Below, piece by piece: positions 32,902-42,605 of a stretch of DNA of 64,000 nucleotides (its first letter is position 1; the number at the start of each line of letters is the position of its first letter). Made by a program: the position numbers and the translations under genes. Below the pieces are notes generated by a model. That model was not told the origin of the DNA. It did no database searches and saw only the letters and a list, made by a program, of their open reading frames with translations. The DNA lies in the NCBI GenBank assembly GCA_028873795.1, contig JAPPNP010000054.1, positions 19,708 to 83,707 on the forward strand, written 5' to 3'. This stretch comes from Chloroflexota bacterium (GTDB lineage: Bacteria; Chloroflexota; UBA11872).

Positions 32902-33810
32902 ATCAAGTCGAAGGATGAGTTCGACGCGCGGTTAGTGGGGCCGTGCAACTCCGTGCCGACGATCTTTCACGAAGACGGCACGATCGACTACCCGTCCATC
33001 CGCAAACTGATCGACTTCAGCATCGACGGCGGCTGCGATGTGATCATGCTCACCTGGGGTGACAGCTTGATCTCGCTGCTCACCGACGACGAGGTCGCGG
33101 AGCTGCACCGGGTCGTCATTGACCAGACCGGCGAGCGCGCGGTCACCATCGCCTGCGACAACATTTGGGGCCGCAACAAGGCGGTCGAGTTCGGGCGCTA
33201 CGTTCGCGAGCTCGGCTTCGACGTCTACATGGTGCGCCCCGCCGAATGGGCCAAGGGCACGGCGGAGTCGCTGGCGGAGTTCTACACCGCCTGCGGGCGC
33301 GAGTCGCCGGTGATGTTCGTGGGCGACGTGCCGCTGCGCACGCTCGAGCTCCTCGCCGACGACCCGAACATGTGGGCCTTCAAGGAAGACCTGGGCCTCG
33401 ACTACGCCCACGAAATCATCATGCGCTGGGGCGACCGCTGGCCGATGATCGGCGGCGGCGGGATGAAGCGCCACCACCTGTTGTGGGCGCACGGCCACTG
33501 CGACACGTGGCTCGACGGCTTCTGTCGCACCTTCCCGGCGGTCTCCCAGGACTATTGGCGCGCGCTTCGGCGCGGCGACATCGCGGCGGCCTGGGCGCAG
33601 GCGATGCAATACGAAGTGCCGCTGCGCGCCATGGCGCAGCGCGTGCGCTATGGACCCGACGGCTTCGTCAAGCATGCGATGGTGGAGGCTGCGGGCGTGG
33701 CTCCCCGCTGGCGACGCTCGCCGGCGGCCAACCCGACGGAGGAAGAGATGGACGAGTTGCGAGAGTTCCTGGCTGGGCTCGGACCGCAGACACAGCCGGT
33801 GCCGGCATGA
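32902..33810 (+). CDS. DapA-like aldolase/dehydratase, paralogue 1 of 3 (probable ATC start)
   Basis: A TIM-barrel protein of the dihydrodipicolinate synthase superfamily. The Schiff-base Lys is in MWAFKEDLGLDYAH; TWGDSLISLLTDDE stands where GTTGE is usual, and the Tyr of YNVP is Gly in VGDVPLRT. The track start GTG 32935 would lose 11 residues. In-frame sequence from ATC 32902 (KSKDEFDARLVGP) aligns residue for residue with the starts of the two following paralogues, and GGAG lies 8 bases before that ATC. Either ATC initiates or the start was mutated. Its TGA overlaps the next ATG. Probably cleaves or dehydrates a sugar acid. Confidence 0.85.
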   Translation: MKSKDEFDARLVGPCNSVPTIFHEDGTIDYPSIRKLIDFSIDGGCDVIMLTWGDSLISLLTDDEVAELHRVVIDQTGERAVTIACDNIWGRNKAVEFGRYVRELGFDVYMVRPAEWAKGTAESLAEFYTACGRESPVMFVGDVPLRTLELLADDPNMWAFKEDLGLDYAHEIIMRWGDRWPMIGGGGMKRHHLLWAHGHCDTWLDGFCRTFPAVSQDYWRALRRGDIAAAWAQAMQYEVPLRAMAQRVRYGPDGFVKHAMVEAAGVAPRWRRSPAANPTEEEMDELREFLAGLGPQTQPVPA

Positions 33811-34694
33811 AGTCGCCCGACGAGATCCGCGGCCTCATGGAGGGCCCCTGCCTCTCCCTGCCGACGGTGTTCACACGCGACGGAGATGTCGATCACGAGG
33901 GCATGCGCAACGTCATCGACGTGGCGCTGGACGCCGGTTGCCAGATCGTGATGCTGACCTGGGGCGACAGTCTGGTTTCGCTGCTCACCGATACCGAGCT
34001 GGCCCAGGTGCATCGAAACGTGATCGAGCATGTAGGCAACCGAGCCGTGACCATCGGCTGCGACAACCAGTGGGCGCTGCCCAAGGCGCTGGAATTCGGG
34101 CGCTACGTCGAAGCGCTCGGGTACGACCTCTACATGGTGCGCCCGGCCGACTGGGCCAAAGGCACGCCGGAAACCCTGGCCGAGCACTTTCGGGCCATCG
34201 CCCAGGTGACCCGGGTGATGCTGGTGGGCATGGTGCCGCTGCGCACCTGCGAGTTGATCGAAAACGTGCCCAACGTGCTGGCGTTCAAGGAAGACCTGGC
34301 CATTGACTACGCGCACGAGGTGCAGATGCGCTGGGGCGACCGCTGGGCCATGGTCACCGGCGGCGCGCACAAGCGGCACGTGCTGTTCCATCCCCACGGC
34401 CCGCGGGCGTGGCTGGACATCTTCATCCGCTTTCACCCGCAGCCGACCGTTGACTACTGGAACGCGCTCAAGCGCGACGACACCCGCACGGCCTGGGATA
34501 TCGCCATGCGCTACGAGCAGAAGCTCTGGGACCTCGCCGCGCAGGTCCGCTACGAAAAGGACGGCCTGTTCGCCCACGCGCTGCTGGAGGTCTACGATGT
34601 CGCGCCGCGCTGGCGCCGCTCACCCGCACCCGATCCGACCGATGAAGAACTCGACGAGCTGCGCGACTGGCTGCGCGGCATCGGCCTGATGTAG
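33807..34694 (+). CDS. DapA-like aldolase/dehydratase, paralogue 2 of 3
   Basis: A 295-residue paralogue starting MKSPDEIRGLMEGP at ATG 33807, with ATGA overlap to the previous stop, so translation is coupled. The Schiff-base Lys is in VLAFKEDLAIDYAH; VGMVPLRT replaces YNVP, so the proton-relay Tyr is missing. DNQWALPKALEFGRYVEALGYDLYMVRPADWAKG and the C-terminal APRWRRSPAPDPTDEE are shared with both neighbours. The strong conservation among the three suggests similar chemistry on related sugar acids or keto acids, not lysine synthesis. Confidence 0.88.
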   Translation: MKSPDEIRGLMEGPCLSLPTVFTRDGDVDHEGMRNVIDVALDAGCQIVMLTWGDSLVSLLTDTELAQVHRNVIEHVGNRAVTIGCDNQWALPKALEFGRYVEALGYDLYMVRPADWAKGTPETLAEHFRAIAQVTRVMLVGMVPLRTCELIENVPNVLAFKEDLAIDYAHEVQMRWGDRWAMVTGGAHKRHVLFHPHGPRAWLDIFIRFHPQPTVDYWNALKRDDTRTAWDIAMRYEQKLWDLAAQVRYEKDGLFAHALLEVYDVAPRWRRSPAPDPTDEELDELRDWLRGIGLM

Positions 34695-34711
34695 CCGCCC
34701 GGAGGTTCCCA

Positions 34712-35599
34712 ATGCGTGACCACGACGAAGTCCGCGCCCTGCTCGACGGCCCGATCAACTCGCTGCCCACGATCTTCACCGAGTCCGGCGAGATCGACTG
34801 GGACGGCACGCGGGCGGTGATCGACAAGTCGCTCGAAGGCAACTGCAACGTCATCATGCTGACCTGGGGCGACAGCCTCATCTCGCTGCTCACGGACGAC
34901 GAGGTGGCGGAGCTGCACCGCGTGGTGATCGACCATGTGGACGGCCGCGCGCTCACCATCGCCTGCGACAACCAGTGGGGTCTCAACAAGGCGATCGAGT
35001 TTGGGCGCTTCGTGCGCGAGCTGGGATACGACCTCTACATGGTGCGTCCGGCCGACTGGGCCAAGGGCACGCCGGAAAGCCTGGCGGACTACTACAAGGC
35101 TTGCGGCCAGGTCGCCCCGGTGATGTTCGTGGGCGACGTGCCGATCCGCACGCTGGAGCTCGTGGCCGATGACCCGAACATGTGGGCCTTCAAGGAAGAC
35201 CTGGGCCTGGACTACGCCCACGAGGTGCTGATGCGCTGGGGCGACCGCTGGCCGATGGCCGGCGGCGGCGGCATCAAGCGCCACTACGTGCTGTGGCCCC
35301 ACGGCAACTGCAATTCCTGGCTGGACGTGTTCATCTACTGCAATCTGCTGCCCCAGAAGCTCTATTGGGACGCCATCAAGCGCGACGACCTGCCTGAAGC
35401 CTGGCGCCTGGCGCGGCACTACGAGCAGCCGATCTGGGACCTGTGGCCGGTATTCCCCGCCGGCGGCGACGGCCTGGTGCACACCATGATCGAGGTCTGC
35501 GGCGTGGCCCCCCGCTGGCGCCGCTCACCCGCCCCAAACGCCACCGAGGAGGAGATGGAACAGGTGCGGGACATGCTGCAGGGGTTGAAACTGCTGTAG
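34712..35599 (+). CDS. DapA-like aldolase/dehydratase, paralogue 3 of 3
   Basis: A 295-residue paralogue beginning MRDHDEVRALLDGP at ATG 34712 with GGAGG seven bases upstream. The Lys motif is MWAFKEDLGLDYAH, and MFVGDVPIRT again lacks the Tyr. It is closer to paralogue 1 than to paralogue 2 (shared LTDDEVAELHRVVID and LLADDPNMWAF-like stretches), so the first and third may share a more recent origin. The three genes make one operon. The convergent MFS transporter gene follows. Confidence 0.88.
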   Translation: MRDHDEVRALLDGPINSLPTIFTESGEIDWDGTRAVIDKSLEGNCNVIMLTWGDSLISLLTDDEVAELHRVVIDHVDGRALTIACDNQWGLNKAIEFGRFVRELGYDLYMVRPADWAKGTPESLADYYKACGQVAPVMFVGDVPIRTLELVADDPNMWAFKEDLGLDYAHEVLMRWGDRWPMAGGGGIKRHYVLWPHGNCNSWLDVFIYCNLLPQKLYWDAIKRDDLPEAWRLARHYEQPIWDLWPVFPAGGDGLVHTMIEVCGVAPRWRRSPAPNATEEEMEQVRDMLQGLKLL

Positions 35600-35635
35600 G
35601 GGGCACCGAGAGCCTGCGCCACCGGGCAGTGCCCA

Positions 35636-36868
35636 TCAGTCGTCGTCAGGCGCTGCGGCGCGCTGCCGGCTGAGGATCAGCAGAATCACGACAACCGGGG
35701 CAAGCACCAAGGCCGAGCCTAAGAACCCCGCGCGAAGCGAGATCCCAAGAGCGACGGCGCCGAGCGCCGGACCGGCAATGAGCTGCCCAGCTGCATTGGC
35801 CTGCGCGCCCACCGATAGCATCGTGGCTCGAACCCGCGACGGAATCACTCGATTCTGCAGCACGCTTAGCAATGGGCCGCTGACAGCGAACAGCGGCCCG
35901 CGTAGCCACAGCATCGCCAGGGCGAGCCCAAGATTCGTGGCGAGCGCGAACGCGACCAGGCTGCCGATGTAGGTCGCCTGCGCGGCCACTAGCACGAGGC
36001 TCGTGACGCGGTCATTCGACGTATCGAACTTGCGGCGGGCGACTTCAGTGGCAGCGAGCGAGAGCCCCCGCCCCACATAGCCGCTGAGGCCGAACCAGGC
36101 TACGGGGTCCAGCGGGCCCAGCGGCGGCAGCGTGATGGTCTCCAGCAAGAACGGTGTGACCAGGCGGTCGGGGATTTCGCTGGACGCGCCAAACAAGAAC
36201 GGCACGGCCACGACAAGGAGCAACGTGCGCTGGCCTCGAACGAGACGTAACGCCGTCCGCAGCGTCGCGCCCATCGTCTTGAACGTTTGGCGCCGGTGCG
36301 CCGGCACTCGCGTGAATCCCCGTTCCGGCATCGTGAATGCGAGGAATGCCGCAAGCCCCACAAACATTGCGCCACCCACGACAACCGGCAGTGCCCGCGA
36401 CACGCTTGAGAGCGCAACAGCCAGCGAAATACCCACGAGACCGCCAATCAGATACGCCTGCGTACCGCGCAGAAGCGCTTCGCTGAGTCGCTCCTGCCCG
36501 ACCTCATCGGCGATCCAGGCCGTGGTTGCGCCGCTGATGAAGGTAAATCCGAGCCCCCACACCACCTGGGCGGCGAGGACGCCCGCGAACAACGGGATGG
36601 CCCCTTCCACCACGAATCCGGCGCCCATGAGGGCGAATCCGACCAAGATCGACAAGCGCCGGCTGTAGACATCAGCGACAACGCCGGTCGGCACTTCGAA
36701 CGCCAACGTCGTCGCTTCGAGCAAGGTGCCGACTAACACGAGCTGCAGGGCATTCAGGCCGACGGTTTCGACCTGATAGACCAGGTTGGTGGTCACTACG
36801 GTGGTGAACGCCAGACCCTGGACGCCGGCCATCGCAATGGCGAGTGAATAGGCAGGGAGACGCTTCAT
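35636..36868 (-). CDS. MFS transporter, 12-helix type
   Basis: A 410-residue major facilitator with about 12 hydrophobic helices. The conserved loop between helices 2 and 3 reads VPTGVVADVYSRRLSILVGF, the family motif A in altered form. Other visible parts are GFTFISGATTAWIADEVGQERLSEAL and a second half starting at TLLLVVAVPFLFG. Start ATG 36868. The substrate, import or export, is unknown; relatives are annotated as drug or sugar exporters. It is convergent with the aldolase operon. Confidence 0.85.
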   Translation of the reverse strand: MKRLPAYSLAIAMAGVQGLAFTTVVTTNLVYQVETVGLNALQLVLVGTLLEATTLAFEVPTGVVADVYSRRLSILVGFALMGAGFVVEGAIPLFAGVLAAQVVWGLGFTFISGATTAWIADEVGQERLSEALLRGTQAYLIGGLVGISLAVALSSVSRALPVVVGGAMFVGLAAFLAFTMPERGFTRVPAHRRQTFKTMGATLRTALRLVRGQRTLLLVVAVPFLFGASSEIPDRLVTPFLLETITLPPLGPLDPVAWFGLSGYVGRGLSLAATEVARRKFDTSNDRVTSLVLVAAQATYIGSLVAFALATNLGLALAMLWLRGPLFAVSGPLLSVLQNRVIPSRVRATMLSVGAQANAAGQLIAGPALGAVALGISLRAGFLGSALVLAPVVVILLILSRQRAAAPDDD

Positions 36869-37394
36869 TGAATGCCACCCGTCGTTGCTACCGAGAGCCT
36901 GGACATGTGCGGATGAATGACGCTCGGTAGTCGACGCTGGCTTGACAATGTGTGCGGCAGGTCACGGTCGTCGCTGCGTGAACGCCGCGACCGGACGGAA
37001 AGCATGGACATAGATGGACTCCAATCCCAAGTACATGAGGTGTTGGACAGGAGCCCGGGGCGCAGCTCGGCCGCGTGCGTTAGCTTCTAGCGCCTCGACC
37101 GATGGTCGCGATCGAGGCGCGGTGAACGGACGGTCTACTTACCGCCTGCGCATTGCCCTGCGGCAAGGACTGTTGCTAGCGGGCGACCTTTCGCGTCGCA
37201 AGGCTCGCCAACAATTGGAAACTGCTCGCGAGGGATGCCATGTCGTTGCGACTCCTTGCGAATCGAAGTCCAAGCCTGAGCTTGGAGCCACTTGGGCCAA
37301 TGGTGCCAGCGGTGTTCGTCAGCGGCAACACCGGGTCAGCATGGTCGGCAGCGCCGATGACTGGCGGCCCAGGCTGTCTGGGCGCAATTGCTGC
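36869..37394. other. Long gap without a supported gene
   Basis: About 525 bases between the two MFS genes on the minus strand. The plus-strand ORF 37014-38051 begins here but is the antisense shadow of the second MFS gene. I see no repeat of families A-E, no clear promoter and no RNA gene. Confidence 0.4.
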
Positions 37395-38909
37395 TCAAGA
37401 TCGTCGAGTTCCCTTGGGGACCGGCGGGCGATACATCAGCGCAATCGCTGCCGCGGAAATCATGAACACCGCCTGGACGAGAAAGCCGACGCGCCAGCCG
37501 TCGAGGAAGGCGTTGGTGGTGGCGGGGTCCGAGGCCACGGCGCTGACGCTGGCCTCGGCGCCGGCGTTGGCCATGACGGCCGTGACGATGGCGGTGATCA
37601 GGGCCAGGGCGACGATGCTGGCGATGGTGCCCGCCAGGTTCATGAACGCCACGGAGACGGTGTAGACCCGATCGGGCACGGCGCCGAGCATGGCATTGGT
37701 GCTGGGCGAGGTCACCAGCGAGAGACTGGCGCTGTTGACGACCAGCACCAGCACGATCACGGCCAGAGGGGTGTCCGATCCGAAGCTCGCCAGCGCGAGA
37801 ACGCTGACGAGGCCCACCAGCGGTCCGGCAATCAGAAACGGACGCGGCGTCCACCGGTCGGAGAACCGTCCGGCGAGCGTGGCGACGAGGGTATAGACGG
37901 CGAATCCCGGCACGAGGATGAACCCCAGATCGCGCGCGCTGAAGCCCAGCACGCCCTGGATGTAGAACGGCACCAGGAATCCCCCGCCGGACAGGCCCAT
38001 CAGCAGCACGATGCGGGCGCCCAGCGGCGTGACCACGGCGCGTCGCCGTAGGAGTCGCAGGTCGAATACCGGATGGGGCGTGCGCAGCTCCCACCAGACG
38101 TAGGCGCCGCCCAAGACTGCGGCGGCTGCGATGGAGCTCCAGACCAGCGGCTCGGTCCAGCCGATCACCGGCCCCATCGTCAGCCCCAACACCAGCGTAA
38201 CCGCGATTCCGGCGATGGCGCTCGAGCCGAACCAGTCGAACCGGCCCGGCTCGTCGCCGGATTCGGGCGACCGACCCGCTTCCAACACCAGCCAGGCGCC
38301 GACCGCGCCGACGATCGCCGGTAGCGCCAACGCGTGATAGGCCCAGCGCCAGCCGCCCGCCTCAACGACGATGCCGCCGACCGCCGGCGCCACCAGGGCG
38401 CTGAATCCGACCGTGGCGGAGGAGAGTCCGAGCACCTTGCCGCGCTCGCCCTCGGGGAAGAGGGTGACGGCGATGGCGATGCCGTTGGCCCCCACGATGG
38501 CCGTCGCCGCGCCTTGCAGCAGGCGCGCCGCGATCAGTGATTCGAGCGACGGCGCCCAGCCGGCCATGAGCGAAGCGGCGGCGAACAGCGCCATGCCGCC
38601 GATAAAGAACGCGCGGCGGCCCAACCGGTCGGCCAGGTAGCCCGCGGGCATGACCACGGCGGCCGTCGTCAGGGACACGGCAATGGCGACCCACTGCACC
38701 TCGGCCAGGGTGGACCCGAAGTCCGCCGCGATGCTGGGCAGGGTGACCGTGGCGATGTTGTGCACGATCACGCTGAGAAACGTGCCGATCAGGATGACGC
38801 CCAGACCGCGCCACTTGGGATCGCGCACGAGTTGCGACAGGTGCGGCCGGTCGCTGTTTTCGTCCTCGGATGCCGCCGCGTCGTTCACCGACGGTCGCCG
38901 CTCACGCAT
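37395..38909 (-). CDS. MFS transporter, 14-helix DHA2/EmrB type
   Basis: A 504-residue transporter (ATG 38909; GTG 38969 is the longer option; neither has a clear ribosome site). About 14 hydrophobic helices. Motif A is ADRLGRRAFFIGGMALF, and IAARLLQGAATAIVGANGIAIAVTLFPEGERGKVLG is motif B plus the drug/H+ antiporter motif, with FSALVAPAVGGIVVEAGGWRWAY as motif C. These mark the DHA2 multidrug efflux family. The gene is divergent from the large unknown gene at 39032, 122 bases away, so their promoters may overlap. Confidence 0.9.
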   Translation of the reverse strand: MRERRPSVNDAAASEDENSDRPHLSQLVRDPKWRGLGVILIGTFLSVIVHNIATVTLPSIAADFGSTLAEVQWVAIAVSLTTAAVVMPAGYLADRLGRRAFFIGGMALFAAASLMAGWAPSLESLIAARLLQGAATAIVGANGIAIAVTLFPEGERGKVLGLSSATVGFSALVAPAVGGIVVEAGGWRWAYHALALPAIVGAVGAWLVLEAGRSPESGDEPGRFDWFGSSAIAGIAVTLVLGLTMGPVIGWTEPLVWSSIAAAAVLGGAYVWWELRTPHPVFDLRLLRRRAVVTPLGARIVLLMGLSGGGFLVPFYIQGVLGFSARDLGFILVPGFAVYTLVATLAGRFSDRWTPRPFLIAGPLVGLVSVLALASFGSDTPLAVIVLVLVVNSASLSLVTSPSTNAMLGAVPDRVYTVSVAFMNLAGTIASIVALALITAIVTAVMANAGAEASVSAVASDPATTNAFLDGWRVGFLVQAVFMISAAAIALMYRPPVPKGTRRS

Positions 38910-39031
38910 AGTTCGCGCCAGGCGATTGATGGTGCGATGGGGCGCGGCGTAAGGTACACCAACGTTCACCGGGCAGGAGGCGCGAATGTGCGGCCAACGC
39001 CGGTGAGCGTTGCCACGTCCATGCCCGGCCG

Positions 39032-40825
39032 ATGGCCGTCGCTGTGACCGACCGTTTCGGCGACACGTGGCTCAACGGCACGCCGCGCTACCTCACCGAC
39101 CTGGATCGCAGCGAGCCGGCAGCGGCCATCCGATCCTCGCCCGAGCTGCGGCACTGGCGCGCCATGTCGTACCGAACGGACTCGCTGCGCGGCACCATGC
39201 TGGCCGCGGGCCTCGAGACGGCGGCGCCCACGGTGCGCTATCCGCTCGACGCGCGCGGGCCGCACGCCATATCGGTCGGCACCGTGCCGCTTCGGACAGC
39301 CGACGAAGGGCTGACGCTGGGCCTGTCGCTCAAGCTGAGCGGCGACGACACGTTCTCGCTACTGGCCATGAATCCCTACCGGCGGCCCGACCACGGCGTC
39401 GATGTCGTCGAGCTCTACTGGAAGATCGCGGACCTGACCGGCCAGCAGCTCGACATCGGCCAGGTGAGCGCGCGAGTCGGCGAGGGCGATGGGCCCGGAG
39501 CACTCGCCTGCGCGGCGGCGCGAGTGGTTTACATAAAACTCATCGCGTTGACGGACGCCGAGATCGCGGACTGGCGCGCGGACCAGACCCGATCCGACAC
39601 CAGGCGCCTCTTCGCCCACAACGACGCCCACTTTCCGCACTACCAGTTTCGGCTCACAACGCCCGGCGATGTGCGGAGCGAGTTCGAGCCGTACCACGAG
39701 AGCGACTTTTCACGGATGTACTGGGAGGCCGGGGGCGGCGACCTGATGTCGTATTTCACGGCCATCGGCAGGCGGCACACGCTGGACGGGCTGGAGGACT
39801 ATGGCCGCCGCGGCGATCGCCTGCACGCTGAAAGCTGGCGGGTGTTCCGCGACGAGGGCGTCGACCCGTTCGAGGTAGCGCTGGCGGAGACGCGCGCGGT
39901 TGGGCTGGAGTTTCACGCCTGCTATCGAGTGGCAGGATTCCACTACCCGCCACCGCTCGACCATCACAACCACGGCGACACCTATTTCCAGCGGCATCCT
40001 GAGTTCTACGGCGAAGACCGGGCAGGCAACCGGACGCCGCGCATCTCCTACAGCTATCCGGAGGTACGCGAGTTTGTCGTCTCGCTGCTGCGCGAGATCG
40101 CCGAGCGACCCATCGACGGGGTCTGTCTGCTCTACAACCGGCGCCCGCCGCTGGTGGAATACGAGCCGCCGTTGGTCGACGGATTCACCCGTGAATTCGG
40201 GTGCGATCCGCGGACGCTGCCGGAGGACGATCCGGACTGGCTGGCTTACCGCGCGGCCACGCTCACGCAATTCATGCGCGACGTGCGCGCGGCGATGGAC
40301 CAAGCGTCGCAGGGTCGGCGGCGGAGGCTCGCGGTCTCGGCGATCGTGGCCGCGTCCGAGGCGGAGAACTTGATGCAGGGCATCGATGTGGCGGCCTGGG
40401 TGCGCGAGGGCCTGGTGGATACGCTGATTCCCTACAGCGCCCGCACCAACTATCGCCCGTTCTTCAACGAGCCCGGCGGCATGGTGTGGACAGATTCCGA
40501 GCAGCTCGAATTCCTGGTGGAAACAGTGGCGGACTCGCCGTGCGTGGTGGCGCCCAACGTGATGCCGCGGTCGATGCCGCCGGAGGACTATCGGCGGCAG
40601 GCGGCAACCATCTATGCGGCGGGGGCTGAGCATTTGTTCTTCTGGGATTCGGCGGGCGGCGGGTGCCGGGCGAACTTTGGGCACGAATGGAACGCGCTGC
40701 GGCGGTTGGGCCATGTAGACGAGATCCAGGCGTGGATCGAAGCTGGTGAGCCCGAACTGCCGCGTCCGTCGATGCCGCTTCGCGAATGGGCCGGATGGGA
40801 TCTTTCGTACGTGACTCCGGGATAG
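39032..40825 (+). CDS. Large unknown protein, possible glycoside-hydrolase-like TIM barrel, paralogue 1
   Basis: A 597-residue protein without a firm family match. Residues 1-190 look beta-rich (HAISVGTVPLRTADEG), followed by an alpha/beta barrel-like region. FAHNDAHFPHYQFRLT and FSRMYWEAGGGDLMSYF lead in; EFHACYRVAGFHYPPPLDHH and RPIDGVCLLYNRRPPLVEYEPP resemble the strand motifs of GH10-like barrels; the end has GAEHLFFWDSAGGG and WNALRRLGH. Start ATG 39032. No signal peptide. The second gene at 40839 is a clear paralogue, sharing these motifs and length, so the pair is a tandem duplication. Carbohydrate action is inferred only from the fold impression and neighbours. Confidence 0.7.
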   Translation: MAVAVTDRFGDTWLNGTPRYLTDLDRSEPAAAIRSSPELRHWRAMSYRTDSLRGTMLAAGLETAAPTVRYPLDARGPHAISVGTVPLRTADEGLTLGLSLKLSGDDTFSLLAMNPYRRPDHGVDVVELYWKIADLTGQQLDIGQVSARVGEGDGPGALACAAARVVYIKLIALTDAEIADWRADQTRSDTRRLFAHNDAHFPHYQFRLTTPGDVRSEFEPYHESDFSRMYWEAGGGDLMSYFTAIGRRHTLDGLEDYGRRGDRLHAESWRVFRDEGVDPFEVALAETRAVGLEFHACYRVAGFHYPPPLDHHNHGDTYFQRHPEFYGEDRAGNRTPRISYSYPEVREFVVSLLREIAERPIDGVCLLYNRRPPLVEYEPPLVDGFTREFGCDPRTLPEDDPDWLAYRAATLTQFMRDVRAAMDQASQGRRRRLAVSAIVAASEAENLMQGIDVAAWVREGLVDTLIPYSARTNYRPFFNEPGGMVWTDSEQLEFLVETVADSPCVVAPNVMPRSMPPEDYRRQAATIYAAGAEHLFFWDSAGGGCRANFGHEWNALRRLGHVDEIQAWIEAGEPELPRPSMPLREWAGWDLSYVTPG

Positions 40826-40838
40826 GAAGGTGAGCGCC

Positions 40839-42605
40839 ATGTCCGATGCCATAACCGACCGTGGATTCCGCGCGGCGCCGCGCTTCGTGGCCGATTTCGA
40901 CCGCTGCACGCCGTCCGACGCGCTGGCAACGGACGCCACCCGCGGCCACTGGCAGACGCTGTCGTTCGAGGCCGAGGGGGTCTCGGGGACGATGCTCTTC
41001 GCCGGACCGGAAACGCTGGCGCCGGATGTGACCTATCCGCTGCGGGTCGACGGCTGGCACGCGATCTCGGTGGGCGTCCATCCGACTGCGGGAGGCGAAA
41101 GCGACTTCGCGCTGGTCCAGGTGATGCTCAGCGGCGATTCCGCATTCTCGACGCTGACCTGGAGCACGGAGGGCCACCACCTGCGCCGCAAAGAGCTGCA
41201 AGAGATTTTCTGGAAGGTCGCCGATCTCACCGGCCAAGAAGTGGTGTTCTCGCAGTTGCACCGGCGCATCGATTCCGGCGACGGGCTGGGGTCGGTGCAG
41301 TCGGGCTCGGCGCGCATCGCCTACCTGAAGCTGGTGCCGCTGGCCGACGATGAGGTAAAGGAACTGGTTGGTGAGCGCACGTCGGGCCGGGACCGCCGCC
41401 TCTGGGCCCACAACGACGCGCACGGTCCGCACTACACCTACCGCATGACGACCGCCGAGGAGGTCAGGCGCGAGATCGAGCCGTACCGCGACACGGACTT
41501 CAGCCGCATGTACTGGGAGTCGGGCGCGGGCGATCTGATGCGCTATTTCACGAAGATCGGCCGCACGGCCACCGCGCACGGGGTGGAGATGTTTCCGCGC
41601 GTCGGCGATCGCCTGCTGGCCGAGAGTTGGCGCAGCTTTCACGAGCAGGGCATCGACCCGTTTCAGGTGGCGCTCGATCACACCCACGAGCTGGGAATGG
41701 AGTTCCACGCCGCCTACCGGCTCGCCGCCTGGACCTACCCGCCGCCGATGAACCAGGAGTATCTGGACGGGTATTTCCAAGACAATCCCCAGTGGCGCTG
41801 CCTGGATCGTGACGGGCGCGAGCTGCCGCGCATGTCCTATGCCTTTCCCGAGGTGCAGGACTACTGCCTGGCCGCGCTGCGCGAGATGGCCGAATTCGAC
41901 CTGGACGGCATTTGCCTGCTGTTCAACCGCCGCCCGCCGTACCTGATGTACGAGCAGCCGCTGATCGAGGGGTTCGCCGTGAGTAACGGCGCCGATCCCC
42001 GCGAGTTGCCCGAGGACGATCCGGAGTGGCTGGCCTATCGAGCCGGCGTGCTGACGGAGTTTATGCGCCGGGTGCGACAGGAGATGGACGCCGTTGCGCG
42101 CGAGCAGGGCCGGCGGCGCATCGAGCTCTCGGCCTGCGTGCAGGGCCTGATGGCGGAGAACGTGCTCTTTGGCTGCGACGTGGCCACCTGGGCGCGGGAG
42201 GGGCTGATCGACGCGCTGATTCCCTACAGCGCCGCGCCGCTGGCGATGCCGACCGACGAGGACACCTGGTCGGCGGCGGAGCAGCTGACGCCGTTTGTCG
42301 AGGCCACCAGCGGCACCGCCTGCACACTGGCGCCAAACGTGATGCCACGCCACATGAGCCCCGAGGACTTCCGGCGCAAGGCGCACCTGATCTACGGCAC
42401 CGGCGCCGAGCATCTGTTTTTCTGGGACTGCGCGGGTCCGGGCGGACGCGCCAACTCGCAGCCGATGTGGAACGCGCTGCGGCGGTTGGGTCACCGCGAG
42501 GAGATCGCCGAGTGGGTGGCGGCCGGCGAGCCGGCGCTGGGCGATTGGACCGTGCCGCTGCACGACCTCGCCGGATGGGACATGACGGTCATCGCGCCGG
42601 GATAG
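40839..42605 (+). CDS. Large unknown protein, possible glycoside-hydrolase-like TIM barrel, paralogue 2
   Basis: A 588-residue paralogue of the gene at 39032. ATG 40839 is chosen because GGAAGG ends 8 bases upstream; the track GTG 40830 overlaps that site. Shared motifs are WAHNDAHGPHYTYRMTT, FSRMYWESGAGDLMRYF, EFHAAYRLAAWTYPPPM, DLDGICLLFNRRPPYLMYEQP and GAEHLFFWDCAGPGG. Acidic residues in these repeats (for example FFWD, NDAH) are conserved in both and are candidates for an active site. Its TAG stop overlaps the GTG start of the small gene that follows, giving a coupled three-gene operon. Confidence 0.7.
   Translation: MSDAITDRGFRAAPRFVADFDRCTPSDALATDATRGHWQTLSFEAEGVSGTMLFAGPETLAPDVTYPLRVDGWHAISVGVHPTAGGESDFALVQVMLSGDSAFSTLTWSTEGHHLRRKELQEIFWKVADLTGQEVVFSQLHRRIDSGDGLGSVQSGSARIAYLKLVPLADDEVKELVGERTSGRDRRLWAHNDAHGPHYTYRMTTAEEVRREIEPYRDTDFSRMYWESGAGDLMRYFTKIGRTATAHGVEMFPRVGDRLLAESWRSFHEQGIDPFQVALDHTHELGMEFHAAYRLAAWTYPPPMNQEYLDGYFQDNPQWRCLDRDGRELPRMSYAFPEVQDYCLAALREMAEFDLDGICLLFNRRPPYLMYEQPLIEGFAVSNGADPRELPEDDPEWLAYRAGVLTEFMRRVRQEMDAVAREQGRRRIELSACVQGLMAENVLFGCDVATWAREGLIDALIPYSAAPLAMPTDEDTWSAAEQLTPFVEATSGTACTLAPNVMPRHMSPEDFRRKAHLIYGTGAEHLFFWDCAGPGGRANSQPMWNALRRLGHREEIAEWVAAGEPALGDWTVPLHDLAGWDMTVIAPG

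Noticed and set aside
37014-38051. 345-residue plus-strand ORF
   Set aside because: Most of it is antisense of the DHA2 transporter; the first part lies in a gap with no ribosome site, and the sequence is low-complexity Gly/His/Arg/Asp.
40464-42563. 699-residue minus-strand ORF
   Set aside because: Shadow of the two large unknown genes, whose frames share conserved motifs between paralogues while this frame does not.
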